Assembly: GCF_020034665.1 (NCBI RefSeq)
Contig: NZ_JAIQDI010000002.1
Coordinates: forward strand, 1,922,001 to 1,986,000
DNA: 64,000 nucleotides
DNA from: Niabella beijingensis
GTDB taxonomy: Bacteria; Bacteroidota; Bacteroidia; Chitinophagales; Chitinophagaceae
Direction of reading: 5' to 3'
Position numbers and translations under genes: made by a program. Below the pieces are notes generated by a model that saw only the letters and a list, made by a program, of their open reading frames with translations, did no database searches and had not been told where the DNA came from. Shown one piece after another: positions 16,978-25,459 of the stretch (the stretch's first letter is position 1; the number at the start of each line of letters is the position of its first letter).

Positions 16978-17226
16978 ATGACAAAAGAAGATTTAAAAAA
17001 ACGGTTCAAGGAGTTAATAAAACAGCACCCACCGTTGACCGAAATAGAAAAATTATTTAACAAGGCATTGAATAGCGGTGCTTTGGATTATGAAAACGAT
17101 TTGGAGCAGGATTACAGGTTAGCCAAAATCATATACCATGCTATCCTTTCCACAATGGCTGACCAATGGCAACCCATTACAAAGGAGAACAAAGAAGCCG
17201 CCGCCAATCTTCAAAAATTTATATGA
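16978..17226 (+). CDS. Small ICE protein, 82 aa
   Basis: Begins MTKEDLKKRFKELIKQH; predicted helical, no membrane segment. The longer frame from 16951 is not used because the A-rich leader AAATCAAAGCAATG precedes 16978. No function recognised. Confidence 0.6.
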   Translation: MTKEDLKKRFKELIKQHPPLTEIEKLFNKALNSGALDYENDLEQDYRLAKIIYHAILSTMADQWQPITKENKEAAANLQKFI

Positions 17227-17245
17227 ACAATTTAAAACAAAGACA

Positions 17246-17683
17246 ATGAAACTATCAGATAAAGCAACCGCATATTTATTGGTGAAAGCAAACACCAACA
17301 GCGAATGGGATAACTGCAATTTTGCCATTATCCATATTACGGAAGAATGGAAAAAGGAACAGCAAAAGCGCATTGAATTTCTTGCACCCTTGCAGGGGAA
17401 TTATCAATTCCAGTCTATGAACTTCTATGATACCGCCGTAGATTTTTACAACACTGGCGAAGAAGATAAGCCCGACATTGAAAATTTGTTGGGGTACAAA
17501 GATTGGGCATTTGTGGAACTGGATAAAAACGAACTGGCAAGCCTTACTCCGCCTGAAAACCGATTGGATTGTTACAGGATAGCATTACGGGCAAACGGTA
17601 CAGGTTACTATACAGCATACGGCAAGCATACGAGCGAAGAATTTTGGACGGAAGACATTTTATTAACGCAAATAATCCAATAG
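17246..17683 (+). CDS. ICE protein of unknown function, 145 aa
   Basis: Starts MKLSDKATAYLLVKANTNSEW after the leader AAACAAAGACAATG. A soluble acidic protein ending EDILLTQIIQ. Position in the small-gene group is the only clue; no function recognised. Confidence 0.62.
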   Translation: MKLSDKATAYLLVKANTNSEWDNCNFAIIHITEEWKKEQQKRIEFLAPLQGNYQFQSMNFYDTAVDFYNTGEEDKPDIENLLGYKDWAFVELDKNELASLTPPENRLDCYRIALRANGTGYYTAYGKHTSEEFWTEDILLTQIIQ

Positions 17684-17685
17684 CC

Positions 17686-17859
17686 ATGCAGTACATAACA
17701 GATTTAAACGGCTTACGAAAAGAAGTAACCGACCTTGACAAAGCCATTGAACAGGCAGAATATTTTAAAGATTGCCACCACGTCCCGCCAGTGGAAAGCG
17801 ACAAGGAAAGGCAAGGCAAGCATATTGGCGGGATATATACCAAAAATTATTACAACTAA
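17686..17859 (+). CDS. Small ICE protein, 57 aa
   Basis: Begins MQYITDLNGLRKEVTDLDK, a helical, possibly coiled-coil segment, and ends GGIYTKNYYN. Three bp after the previous stop, so translationally linked. Unknown function. Confidence 0.55.
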   Translation: MQYITDLNGLRKEVTDLDKAIEQAEYFKDCHHVPPVESDKERQGKHIGGIYTKNYYN

Positions 17860-17871
17860 AATCAAAGAAAA

Positions 17872-18087
17872 ATGAGCAATCTTGCAGATAAAACGGAATA
17901 TAAGGCATTGAACATACTTGCTATAATGGTAAAGCAATTTGAAAGGCTGCACTATTTAGACATGACCAAAATTGACGATTGGGATACTACACAGGCAAGG
18001 AATTTATTAGAGGGTATTATCCAATCCAACGGGTACAGGATTAATTATAACCGTGATAGTAAGAAGCCAATTCACAGGGAACGGTAA
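17872..18087 (+). CDS. Small ICE protein, 71 aa
   Basis: Begins MSNLADKTEYKALNILAIMV and ends KKPIHRER. Leader AAATCAAAGAAAAATG fits the group pattern. Its stop codon lies in the stem of the first hairpin of the following block, so the gene ends in a terminator-like structure. Unknown function. Confidence 0.6.
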   Translation: MSNLADKTEYKALNILAIMVKQFERLHYLDMTKIDDWDTTQARNLLEGIIQSNGYRINYNRDSKKPIHRER

Positions 18088-18333
18088 GCGTACCGTTCCC
18101 ATAGCCAGCCCGAAAAACAGGGCGGCAAAAAGACACTTCCTCCCGATGGTCGGGACAGTCTTTTTGCACAAAGCGGTACAACCCCTTTGCCAAAATGTAA
18201 TGCCTGCGCACCACTGCATACGGAATACATTTTGCCAAACAGGTTGCAGATTTTGTTAGTGGGATATTCATTATCCCATTTATTGTTTTAAGGGGATTAC
18301 TTTCTTTCGTGAGTTCAGCGAAAAAGAAAGTAA
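18077..18333. repeat. Block of five consecutive stem-loops between convergent genes
   Basis: Stem 1: GGGAACGGTA/TACCGTTCCC (18077-18100). Stem 2: GCAAAAAGAC/GTCTTTTTGC (18125-18167) with inner TCCCG/CGGGA. Stem 3: CAAAATGTA/TACATTTTG (18191-18234). Stem 4: TGGGATA/TATCCCA (18260-18278). Stem 5: TTACTTTCTTT/AAAGAAAGTAA (18297-18333). All listed arms are exact. The stretch lies between the plus-strand small genes and the minus-strand receiver gene. Some stems are probably terminators; five in a row is more than two convergent genes need. Confidence 0.75.
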
Positions 18334-18342
18334 CAAAGAAAC

Positions 18343-18795
18343 CTAAGATTGTAATTGTTGCTCAAAATAGCCTCTTGCTATTTCTGAAACTCCGGCACTG
18401 AAATAACAGCCACCATCATAGATAATCTCAATGGCTTTTTTTAGCTCCGCAGGGTCGGCTCCTTTCAGGATATAGCCGTTTGCCCCACATTCGAGCATTT
18501 TCAGCACGTCCTTTTCATTGTCGTTTACACTAAATGCCAGTATTCGTAATTGTGGGTATCTGCCGAGCAGTGTTTTGGTTGTTTCAAAACCATCCATTAC
18601 AGGCATATTGACATCCACGATACACAGGTCGGGCAAGGTTTCACAGGCTGCTATTTTCTGCATAGCTGATTGCCCGTTTTCAGCTTCAAATACGGTTTCA
18701 AAACCGACCCCTCCGAGAAGTTGTAAGATGCCCTGCCTTAGCAGGTCGTGGTCGTCTATGAGTGCTATCCTGATTATGTTTTTATTATCACTCAT
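18343..18795 (-). CDS. Receiver-only response regulator
   Basis: 150 aa from ATG 18795. A NarL-type receiver domain with phospho-acceptor D61 (CIVDVNMPVMDG), acidic pair in IALIDDHD and Lys in YILKGAD. No LuxR HTH follows: the protein ends YFEQQLQS soon after the receiver. Output must be by protein contact or through a missing partner. No kinase gene lies next to it. It overlaps the following upstream gene by 8 bp. Confidence 0.85.
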   Translation of the reverse strand: MSDNKNIIRIALIDDHDLLRQGILQLLGGVGFETVFEAENGQSAMQKIAACETLPDLCIVDVNMPVMDGFETTKTLLGRYPQLRILAFSVNDNEKDVLKMLECGANGYILKGADPAELKKAIEIIYDGGCYFSAGVSEIARGYFEQQLQS

Positions 18796-19069
18796 GGTTT
18801 TTATTTTTGTGTTTATACTTAAATAATGCTTTCCAACCGCCGCTTTTCGTATTATCGGGGGGCTTCTCCTTTGCCCGTTCATCTTCTTTTATATCTCTCA
18901 CGCCATGCGCTATTAGCCACTCGTAAAAGGTTTGTACATTATGGGGTTTAAACTGTACCAGCTTGCCATTTTTCAGGGATATGGTAAATACACCCATAGT
19001 AACCGCAAAAGCCGATAATTCAGAGGCAGGAAATTGTAAGGCAGGAAAGGTATTATTTGCAGTGTCCAT
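18788..19069 (-). CDS. Hypothetical ICE protein, 93 aa
   Basis: Begins MDTANNTFPALQFPASEL and ends with a Lys-rich tail (KHKNKNHE). Soluble. Overlaps the start of the receiver gene by 8 bp, so translation is coupled, and the two products may work together. No known domain seen. Confidence 0.6.
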   Translation of the reverse strand: MDTANNTFPALQFPASELSAFAVTMGVFTISLKNGKLVQFKPHNVQTFYEWLIAHGVRDIKEDERAKEKPPDNTKSGGWKALFKYKHKNKNHE

Positions 19070-19129
19070 AATATCTATTTTTAAGTTGCGGAACCTGCAA
19101 ATAAAAAAAGCGCAGGCAACTACACTTAC

Positions 19130-19238
19130 CGATACTAAGGCACTGGTAGCCTAATCCCGAATAAGCGAGCGCCCACGCCGTGGCATGAGCGTTCTTACTT
19201 ATATCTCGGGATTTAAAAATTACCAGTTTTTAGTATCG
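19130..19238. repeat. Second nested inverted repeat
   Basis: Concentric arms: CGATACTAA (19130-19138) / TTAGTATCG (19230-19238); CTGGTA (19143-19148) / TACCAG (19221-19226); AATCCCGA (19153-19160) / TCGGGATT (19206-19213); and CCAC/GTGG at the centre. The rest of the 336-bp gap 19,070-19,405 holds only the terminator near 19,370. Confidence 0.75.
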
Positions 19239-19347
19239 AGATTTAAAGCAAAAACACTTTAAATTTTTCTAATATTTTCAGTTGCAAAGATAGCAATGTT
19301 GATTGTTCTACGCAATCCGATATTTGCTATTTCTTTTATGCTTTGCA

Positions 19348-19387
19348 CAAAAGAAAACGGTACAAGCCTGTAAAGACCTGTACCGTT
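19348..19387 (-). terminator. Intrinsic terminator after the tra operon
   Basis: Stem AACGGTACA (19356-19364) / TGTACCGTT (19379-19387); on the minus strand it is followed by a T-rich run. It lies about 20 bp past the last tra-region gene. Confidence 0.6.
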
Positions 19388-19405
19388 CCTATATTGTATC
19401 GTTAT

Positions 19406-19684
19406 TTATCGTGGGTTTTGTATCTCCGTATTTTGCACAGCTTTTTCTTTGGCTTTTTTCTGCCTTGAATAACTCCATAAAAACAGTAGCCCGAATATAA
19501 TCAGGATATAGGCTATCCATTTCCCTGTGCGTTCGAGAAACGTAACGATAACTGACTTTTCATAAGATGAAAAGCCCTCGGCTCCGGTTGGGCTTCGCCT
19601 GTAAAACTTCCTGCGGTTAATCCAGTACCGCAACCCTAAGCCCAATACCAAAGCGATTATGCCTAAAACCAATGATGCAACCAT
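19406..19684 (-). CDS. Small membrane protein at the end of the tra operon
   Basis: 92 aa with an N-terminal membrane segment (LVLGIIALVLGLGLRYW) and a second one near residue 60 (IAYILIIFGLLFLWSY), ending in a basic tail. Last gene of the transfer operon, before the terminator. Similar-looking small membrane proteins occur at this place in related elements (from memory). Role unknown. Confidence 0.65.
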   Translation of the reverse strand: MVASLVLGIIALVLGLGLRYWINRRKFYRRSPTGAEGFSSYEKSVIVTFLERTGKWIAYILIIFGLLFLWSYSRQKKAKEKAVQNTEIQNPR

Positions 19685-19812
19685 AACGATAACCAGTTAA
19701 ATTTATACTCTTTGAATTTACCAAAATACCTGTTTCGTCAGGTAACAAAAATACAAAATATAAATAGGGTTTAAATGAAAAAGTCCCGCCGTATCGGGCA
19801 GGACTTTTGTTT

Positions 19813-20247
19813 TTAATCGCTACTGTTAAACTCAAAGCTCACTTGCTGCTCATTACCGAAGTTGTCTGAAATCCATATATCAAATGACTGCGATACGGTG
19901 GACTGCGAGGTATAATATAACCTGAATTGTGTTTGAGGTAGTGGGTACAGGTCGTTAGGCATGTACGGCGCATCATTGTAATACCGTAATGTACCCTGCC
20001 CGTCATATTGGAAATAACAGATAAAGTAATTGGCATCTTTGAAGTCCCCGCTTCGCTGTATCGTAATCCGTATTTCAACGGTCTGCCCGTTGGTAATGCC
20101 CTTTGGAACAGGCATTACCTTTACCTCAAAGGGATAATTCTGCTGTATATCCAGTTCGTCCTTATTGCAGGAAGATAGCATGATGGCACTTGTCATGACC
20201 GCAACAAGCATCCATAAAAATTTGCTTTTATTCAATAATCGTTTCAT
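19813..20247 (-). CDS. traQ: Conjugal transfer protein TraQ (DUF3872)
   Basis: 144 aa, lipoprotein-type signal with lipobox at SAIMLSSC (Cys near residue 27). The rest resembles DUF3872, an Ig-like fold family known as TraQ in CTnDOT-type transposons. It lies directly after traO in the expected order and is probably anchored to a membrane as an accessory of the mating channel. Confidence 0.85.
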   Translation of the reverse strand: MKRLLNKSKFLWMLVAVMTSAIMLSSCNKDELDIQQNYPFEVKVMPVPKGITNGQTVEIRITIQRSGDFKDANYFICYFQYDGQGTLRYYNDAPYMPNDLYPLPQTQFRLYYTSQSTVSQSFDIWISDNFGNEQQVSFEFNSSD

Positions 20248-20259
20248 TGTTCGTTCTTT

Positions 20260-20817
20260 TTAGAAGTTAAACCTTAATCCCACGCCTGCCGATGGACGGA
20301 ACTGTTTTAAATCCGTACCCCATACCACTTTGGTACGCCCTTGCAGGAGCAATACAAAACGGTCGGATAAATACGTTTCAAAAGATAGCCGCCCACCGAC
20401 TCCGTAAATGAAATTGTCTTTATTAAGTATGGTAGAACCGTCATACAGCGTTGCCTTGCTCCGGTTGATGGTTTCGTAACCAGCAACGGCGGTTACTCCG
20501 GCATTCAGGGTGATGCTCTTTCTTGCATTGCCTAACAACTGGAGGCTGTAACCGACTTCGCCCGTATAGGCTTCGAGCGGTATCCGCAAATCCCTGTAAT
20601 CGGAAACCTGGTGCGTGTACTCCGCACCCCATAGCCAGTAATTGCCGTTCTTACCATTTACGGTAAGCATTACATTCAGGTAGTAGTTTTCGCTCACTTC
20701 TTTGGTCAGCAAGCCCGCATTTATTTCCAGCCCTTTTTGTTTGGGCATCATCCGTTGTGCCTGTACCGCCGTAACACCTGCTATTAGAAGCATTACGGCA
20801 AAAATGTATTTCCTCAT
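20260..20817 (-). CDS. traO: Conjugal transfer protein TraO
   Basis: 185 aa with signal peptide (MRKYIFAVMLLIAGVTAVQAQ). The rest alternates as for an outer-membrane beta-barrel and ends in GVGLRFNF with terminal Phe, a barrel signature. Order traN-traO-traQ matches CTnDOT-like elements. Probably an outer-membrane part of the type IV channel. Confidence 0.88.
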   Translation of the reverse strand: MRKYIFAVMLLIAGVTAVQAQRMMPKQKGLEINAGLLTKEVSENYYLNVMLTVNGKNGNYWLWGAEYTHQVSDYRDLRIPLEAYTGEVGYSLQLLGNARKSITLNAGVTAVAGYETINRSKATLYDGSTILNKDNFIYGVGGRLSFETYLSDRFVLLLQGRTKVVWGTDLKQFRPSAGVGLRFNF

Positions 20818-20836
20818 TGTTCTTTCTGTTTAGGGA

Positions 20837-21736
20837 TTAATTAATCTTCAGGTGCATATCGTTTATTTGCCTTGCGTGTACCAAGTCCGAGTTTTCCACC
20901 TGAAGCGTTTGCTGCCTGCCGCCGTTCTTTTCAAAAATTTCAATAATCAGTACCTTGTCATCGGCGATAGTAAACTGGTCGAGCAGGAACACATTTTGCT
21001 CAACGGTATTGCCTGCTATTTCATCCAGTGGCTTATACATACGCAAAGGGGTTAAAGGATTTTCCTGCACTACGGTACGTTTTGCTACTTTTTTATCTAC
21101 CACCTTGAAATTCACAAAGTCTATTTTGAATGGAACATTGCTTTTATTTCTCAACTCCGTATGGAAATAAAATTTGCCGTTGTGTACATAGATGCCCTTT
21201 AGCAAAAACTGTATGCCGTAGCTTTTGGAACCGATATGCTTTACAATTCTTTTGTTCTTTTTGTAAATGGTTTCCATGAGCAGCCCTGCCAGTGATGGCG
21301 AATTGTTGCCCAATTCCTCAAACAATACATCGTTCCCGTTTTCCCTGTCAGATGCTTTTTGCATGGTAAGCAAATCATAATTCAGCGAGGTGGGGTTAGG
21401 GCTGTAAAACACATTGAAATTGTAAAACCTGCCGTCATTCGTGATTACGGAAAAGTTGGTTTCTTCCGTAAAATCCTTTACGGCAGCCTTTATACGAAGT
21501 ACGTTTTCTGCATCTTCTGCCTTGCCTGCAATCAGGTACTCACTGCCTAAATCCACGTAACGGATGGCTGCCGGGAATATCAGGTGCGAGGTCTTATTAT
21601 ACGTTACCTGCATTTCGTAAGGCTCTACTTTGCCCATGCTTAACTTGCCCGTATTCGTTGCCTGTTGAGCAAAGGAATGGATATGATAACCCATTATCAG
21701 GGTTAATACCAGTATGCTTTTAAATATTGATTTCAT
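20837..21736 (-). CDS. traN: Conjugal transfer protein TraN (DUF4138)
   Basis: 299 aa with an N-terminal signal (MKSIFKSILVLTLIMGYHIHSFAQ). Resembles DUF4138/TraN, a VirB9-like outer-membrane-complex component in Bacteroidota ICEs. 19 bp before traO and 29 bp after traM. Confidence 0.88.
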   Translation of the reverse strand: MKSIFKSILVLTLIMGYHIHSFAQQATNTGKLSMGKVEPYEMQVTYNKTSHLIFPAAIRYVDLGSEYLIAGKAEDAENVLRIKAAVKDFTEETNFSVITNDGRFYNFNVFYSPNPTSLNYDLLTMQKASDRENGNDVLFEELGNNSPSLAGLLMETIYKKNKRIVKHIGSKSYGIQFLLKGIYVHNGKFYFHTELRNKSNVPFKIDFVNFKVVDKKVAKRTVVQENPLTPLRMYKPLDEIAGNTVEQNVFLLDQFTIADDKVLIIEIFEKNGGRQQTLQVENSDLVHARQINDMHLKIN

Positions 21737-21765
21737 TTTCTTTTTAGTTTATTAGCGTTGAACAT

Positions 21766-23085
21766 TTATTTTTTTGAAACAAGAAACAGTTGTTGCCCTG
21801 CTTTGATGGTTACTTTAGGCGTTCTCACTTTTTTGGAGAAGTAACCCGATACACCCTGTATCACGCCACGGGAAAGGTCGCCTGCTACCTGTTGCCCTGC
21901 GGAGCGGGTCATCATAAGCGATGTGCCGGAGGTTTGGCTCATGTTGGAAGCGATTTCAGTAAGCGCATTCATTTCCGGCGAGTAAGGCACACTAAGCCCT
22001 TGCTGACCATCCAAGCCATATACTGTTATATCCACAGTAATGAAATTGCCGTCCAATTCAATAGAAGTTACTTTAAGCTGTACACGGCTGCCCTCAAATT
22101 TGGCTTTGGCTGTTATTGTAGTTCCCGGAGGAATAACCACAGTGGGAGTACGGGCAGGTTCGAGCAACCTAAGTTTTACATCGCTCTCTGCCGTTACCAC
22201 CTGCGTTTCCTGCACTACTGCCCTGATGCTGTTTTTAGGCTGTACCACCTGCTCCGAAACACCAGCCGTATAAAATCCCCTGTTGCGGGTTTCGTTCCAG
22301 CTTGCCAGAAATGCGCTATCCGTAGGCTCACGGTACAGGGCAGATACGGCATTTTTCTTTGCAGGAGTAAAAGCTGTAAAGTGTTCCTTTGGAGCCTCTT
22401 TTGCTAAAGCGGTTGTGTCCAGCTTATTGGGTTGGGCAGCACCGGACGGAAGATATTTAGCCGCCATTTCGTAGGACTTTTCCATCAATGCCAACTGGTC
22501 TTGAACGGTAGTAGGTGGCGGTACATTTTTTTCTGCCAACTGGTCTTTCAGTTCTTCAACCTGTTTGCGGAGTTCCTGCGTTTCATTGTTGCCGTTGTCA
22601 TAAAACGAGCTTAACGCACTTTGCGCATTACGGTAGCTGCTCAAAGCGGGATTGCTGTTCCCTGGCTTACCGCCTCCGGGGTAATCGTCTTCGTTGCCCT
22701 CATCCGGCTCTATCTTCTTTTTATCGGCTGCGCTATCCGCATTCCAGTAATCAGAAAGGGATGTAAGCCCATCCCGCTTTTCCTGCATTTTCTGTTCGAG
22801 CATTTCCTGCTCATAAGCCTTTTGCTTATCTGGCTGAAGCCCGGCATCGGTAGCCTGCGGTACGGCTTCATTCAAACCAATATTTTGTACCTTTTTCTTA
22901 TCGGCTGATGGCTTAAAGATGAGGTACATACAGCCGAAGAATACCACGCCCATAAGGGCGAATATGATAGGCTTCTTTAGCTTTTCGGCTTTGTTCTGCG
23001 CACCGTCTTTCGGTGCATCGGTTCCGGCTTTCTGCTCATCGTCTTCGACAAGAAAGCTCACTTTTTTGTTTTCGTTATCTTTCAT
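21766..23085 (-). CDS. traM: Conjugal transfer protein TraM
   Basis: 439 aa. One membrane segment near residue 40 (IIFALMGVVFFGCMYLIF), a long Gln/Glu-rich linker, then a C-terminal VirB10-like domain (VVIPPGTTITAKAKFEG, VTIKAGQQLFLV). It therefore likely spans the periplasm as the VirB10 analogue. Start overlaps the end of traL by 11 bp. Confidence 0.88.
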   Translation of the reverse strand: MKDNENKKVSFLVEDDEQKAGTDAPKDGAQNKAEKLKKPIIFALMGVVFFGCMYLIFKPSADKKKVQNIGLNEAVPQATDAGLQPDKQKAYEQEMLEQKMQEKRDGLTSLSDYWNADSAADKKKIEPDEGNEDDYPGGGKPGNSNPALSSYRNAQSALSSFYDNGNNETQELRKQVEELKDQLAEKNVPPPTTVQDQLALMEKSYEMAAKYLPSGAAQPNKLDTTALAKEAPKEHFTAFTPAKKNAVSALYREPTDSAFLASWNETRNRGFYTAGVSEQVVQPKNSIRAVVQETQVVTAESDVKLRLLEPARTPTVVIPPGTTITAKAKFEGSRVQLKVTSIELDGNFITVDITVYGLDGQQGLSVPYSPEMNALTEIASNMSQTSGTSLMMTRSAGQQVAGDLSRGVIQGVSGYFSKKVRTPKVTIKAGQQLFLVSKK

Positions 23086-23359
23086 ACATTTTACGTTTTA
23101 AAATTGTTCTTATACTGTCCTGCGGTGTAACCGGGGACTTTTTTTGCTGGATAACCGGGTTTTCAATATGCTCTATCTTTATTCCGTTACCGGAGTTACC
23201 AACATCATAGCATACTTTCAGCAGGACGACAACGGACAACAGCGCATAGCCTGCAAAGAGCAACAGCATATAGCGTTGCTGCTTTTTAAGCGGCAACGTC
23301 CGCCACTGTCCATTGAACCTATCCAGCCACCGATTAATGATTGTTTTTAAATTTTTCAT
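23075..23359 (-). CDS. traL: Conjugal transfer protein TraL
   Basis: 94 aa with one membrane segment (YMLLLFAGYALLSVVVLL, about residues 30-48) and a short basic C-terminal tail. Size, topology and position before traM match TraL of CTnDOT-like systems. Confidence 0.8.
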   Translation of the reverse strand: MKNLKTIINRWLDRFNGQWRTLPLKKQQRYMLLLFAGYALLSVVVLLKVCYDVGNSGNGIKIEHIENPVIQQKKSPVTPQDSIRTILKRKMYER

Positions 23360-23379
23360 GCCTTGACTATTATTCCGTT

Positions 23380-23808
23380 TTAGAACCTGAACCGCTTATT
23401 GCGGGGAACAGCCTTTTGCGCAGGAGCATCATTAACCATAGCAATAGCCTCCGTTACTTTGGGTGCTGCAATGGTGGATAGATTATTTAGCTCCGATTGT
23501 TTGAGTAATTGCCCGAAGCAGTCCTTTTTCACGACCTGCATTTTTTTGAGGTCAAATTTTCCGTTCAGGTACTTTACCCACATACAGCATTCCACCCTCG
23601 GTTTATCTTCACCCGCCCATTGCAGGTAGCCCGTAAGCATTAAATCCGGTTTGGGTGCGCCCTCCGTACCTTTCCGGCAGTTCTCCAGATATTCGCTGAT
23701 GCTGTCTTTCAGCTTCCCGGCATACGCACCCTGCGTATGGAAATAGCCGCTATATCCTTTAGCTGTAAGGATGTTGGCAAACGTGTTTAAATCTGATAAT
23801 GCTTCCAT
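23380..23808 (-). CDS. Hypothetical protein between traK and traL
   Basis: 142 aa, soluble, begins MEALSDLNTFANILTAK and ends NKRFRF. No signal peptide or membrane segment seen. It sits between traK and traL with 13- and 20-bp gaps, so it is part of the operon. CTnDOT itself has no equivalent that I recognise here; it is probably an accessory gene. Confidence 0.65.
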   Translation of the reverse strand: MEALSDLNTFANILTAKGYSGYFHTQGAYAGKLKDSISEYLENCRKGTEGAPKPDLMLTGYLQWAGEDKPRVECCMWVKYLNGKFDLKKMQVVKKDCFGQLLKQSELNNLSTIAAPKVTEAIAMVNDAPAQKAVPRNKRFRF

Positions 23809-23821
23809 AACAACATTGATT

Positions 23822-24445
23822 TTATCGTTCTATTACCTCCACGTCTTTGTTCTCCAACACAGCAAACTTTTCGATATTGAAGCCCTGCGGGTTGTTGTCC
23901 GAACGGACGGAGTTCACGAGGTAGCAGGAGGTTATAAGGCTGCGCCTTGTAACATTGCTGGAACGGATGATAAATTGTTTGGCATAAGTTCTTACGGCAT
24001 AAGGATAGGTATCGAAATTGCAAACCACGCTGTCCACTTCAATGCGTTGCTGCACGTTGCCCGAAATGATACGGTTGTAATAACCTTTTTCCGAAAGGTC
24101 TTTGTAGTAATCGAAAGCTGATTTATCAGCAAGATTAAAAGCCCGCTTCATATTGCTTTCAATAGCGTTCTTATCCGGGGCAAGCGTAAAAAACAATTCA
24201 TGGAAACGTCTTACGTGTTCCCTTGCCTCAACAGGTCGGTTAATGCTTGCATCCTGCGATAATGCCAGCATCAGCGATTTACCATTATCCAGCACGTAAA
24301 TTTTTTGCCGTTGCAACTCCGCAAAGTGGTAGGACTGCCATACGGCATATCCTACCACACTGATGCAGAGTACAGCAAATACAATGGCATATAACCGTAT
24401 TTGCTTAAAGCTGTTCTCTATATTTCTTAGTGTTTTAAATTCCAT
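23822..24445 (-). CDS. traK: Conjugal transfer protein TraK
   Basis: 207 aa with an N-terminal membrane segment (LYAIVFAVLCISVVGYAVW) and a periplasmic domain, the VirB8-like layout. Text NSFKQIRLYA at the start is typical for TraK. It lies between traJ and the 142-aa gene. Confidence 0.9.
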   Translation of the reverse strand: MEFKTLRNIENSFKQIRLYAIVFAVLCISVVGYAVWQSYHFAELQRQKIYVLDNGKSLMLALSQDASINRPVEAREHVRRFHELFFTLAPDKNAIESNMKRAFNLADKSAFDYYKDLSEKGYYNRIISGNVQQRIEVDSVVCNFDTYPYAVRTYAKQFIIRSSNVTRRSLITSCYLVNSVRSDNNPQGFNIEKFAVLENKDVEVIER

Positions 24446-24460
24446 TTTTACAGATGATTA

Positions 24461-25456
24461 TTATTTGTTCAATAGTCTGCCGCCTATGTTGCCCGTAACG
24501 GCTCCGGTTCCGGCTCCTGCGATGTTGCCTGTTTTTGCTGCGGTCTGATTGACGTTGCGCATGAAGTTTCCTGCGCCACCAGCTTGTATAACCCAACCCG
24601 CCACCGTTGGTATGGTGAAGTAGCCCACAATGCCAATCAGCATGAATATGACATACACCGTGTTCGAGGTATCGGGAACGTAGTTAGGGTCTGCCAGCAT
24701 GGAAATATCCCGTTCCAGTATCAACGACTGTATTTTTGCCAGCATGGAGCTGAACATATCCGATATAGGCAGCCATAAATACACGCTGATATACCGGGTT
24801 AGCCATTGGGTTAAGGTGGATTGAAAGCCGTCCCACACGGAAATAGCAAATGCTATTGGTCCGAGTATGGACAGCACAATCAGGAAAAACGTTCGTATGG
24901 TATCTATGACCAGTGCCGCCGCCTGAAAAAGCATTTCCAGCAGTTCACGAAACCAATCACGGATGCTTTTCTTTAAATCGTACATCCCCCTTTCCATGTA
25001 CATGCCCGTCATTGTAACCAGGTCGGACGGCGACCATCCCAATTCGTCCAGTTTCTTATCAAATTCCTCATCGCTGACGAGGTAAGCTGTTTCAGGATTG
25101 CGGAGCATTGCCTCCTTTTCCAAAAGGTCTTTCTGCTCTTGCAGCTTGTGCAGGTCAAGCACCTGATTATCGAGCATGGCGTGCGTGCCTTTCACTACGG
25201 GCGACATTACCGCATTGATAGTACCCAATACCATTGTTGGAAAAAACATAATGCACAGCCCGATAGCGAAAGGGCGTAGAAGCGGGAACACGTCTATCGG
25301 CTCCGCCCGGCTCAATGCCTGCCATACTTTCAACGCCACGTAAAACAGTGCGCCCAACCCTGCAATGCCCTTTGCTACTGCCGCCATATCTGCCGACAAC
25401 GGTATCATCTCATCATACAGTGAGCGTAGGAGTTCATGAAGATTATCCCATTCCAT
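24461..25456 (-). CDS. traJ: Conjugal transfer protein TraJ
   Basis: 331 aa, polytopic: several membrane segments (for example VAKGIAGLGALFYVALKVW, FFLIVLSILGPIAFAISVW, VYVIFMLIGIVGYFTIPTV) and a Gly-rich end. VirB6-like inner-membrane subunit. Four bp after traI. Confidence 0.9.
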   Translation of the reverse strand: MEWDNLHELLRSLYDEMIPLSADMAAVAKGIAGLGALFYVALKVWQALSRAEPIDVFPLLRPFAIGLCIMFFPTMVLGTINAVMSPVVKGTHAMLDNQVLDLHKLQEQKDLLEKEAMLRNPETAYLVSDEEFDKKLDELGWSPSDLVTMTGMYMERGMYDLKKSIRDWFRELLEMLFQAAALVIDTIRTFFLIVLSILGPIAFAISVWDGFQSTLTQWLTRYISVYLWLPISDMFSSMLAKIQSLILERDISMLADPNYVPDTSNTVYVIFMLIGIVGYFTIPTVAGWVIQAGGAGNFMRNVNQTAAKTGNIAGAGTGAVTGNIGGRLLNK

Positions 25457-25459
25457 AGC

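Noticed and set aside
18007..18271. Several overlapping small frames in both directions across the five-hairpin block
   Set aside because: They are created by the hairpin arms and have no start signals or homology.
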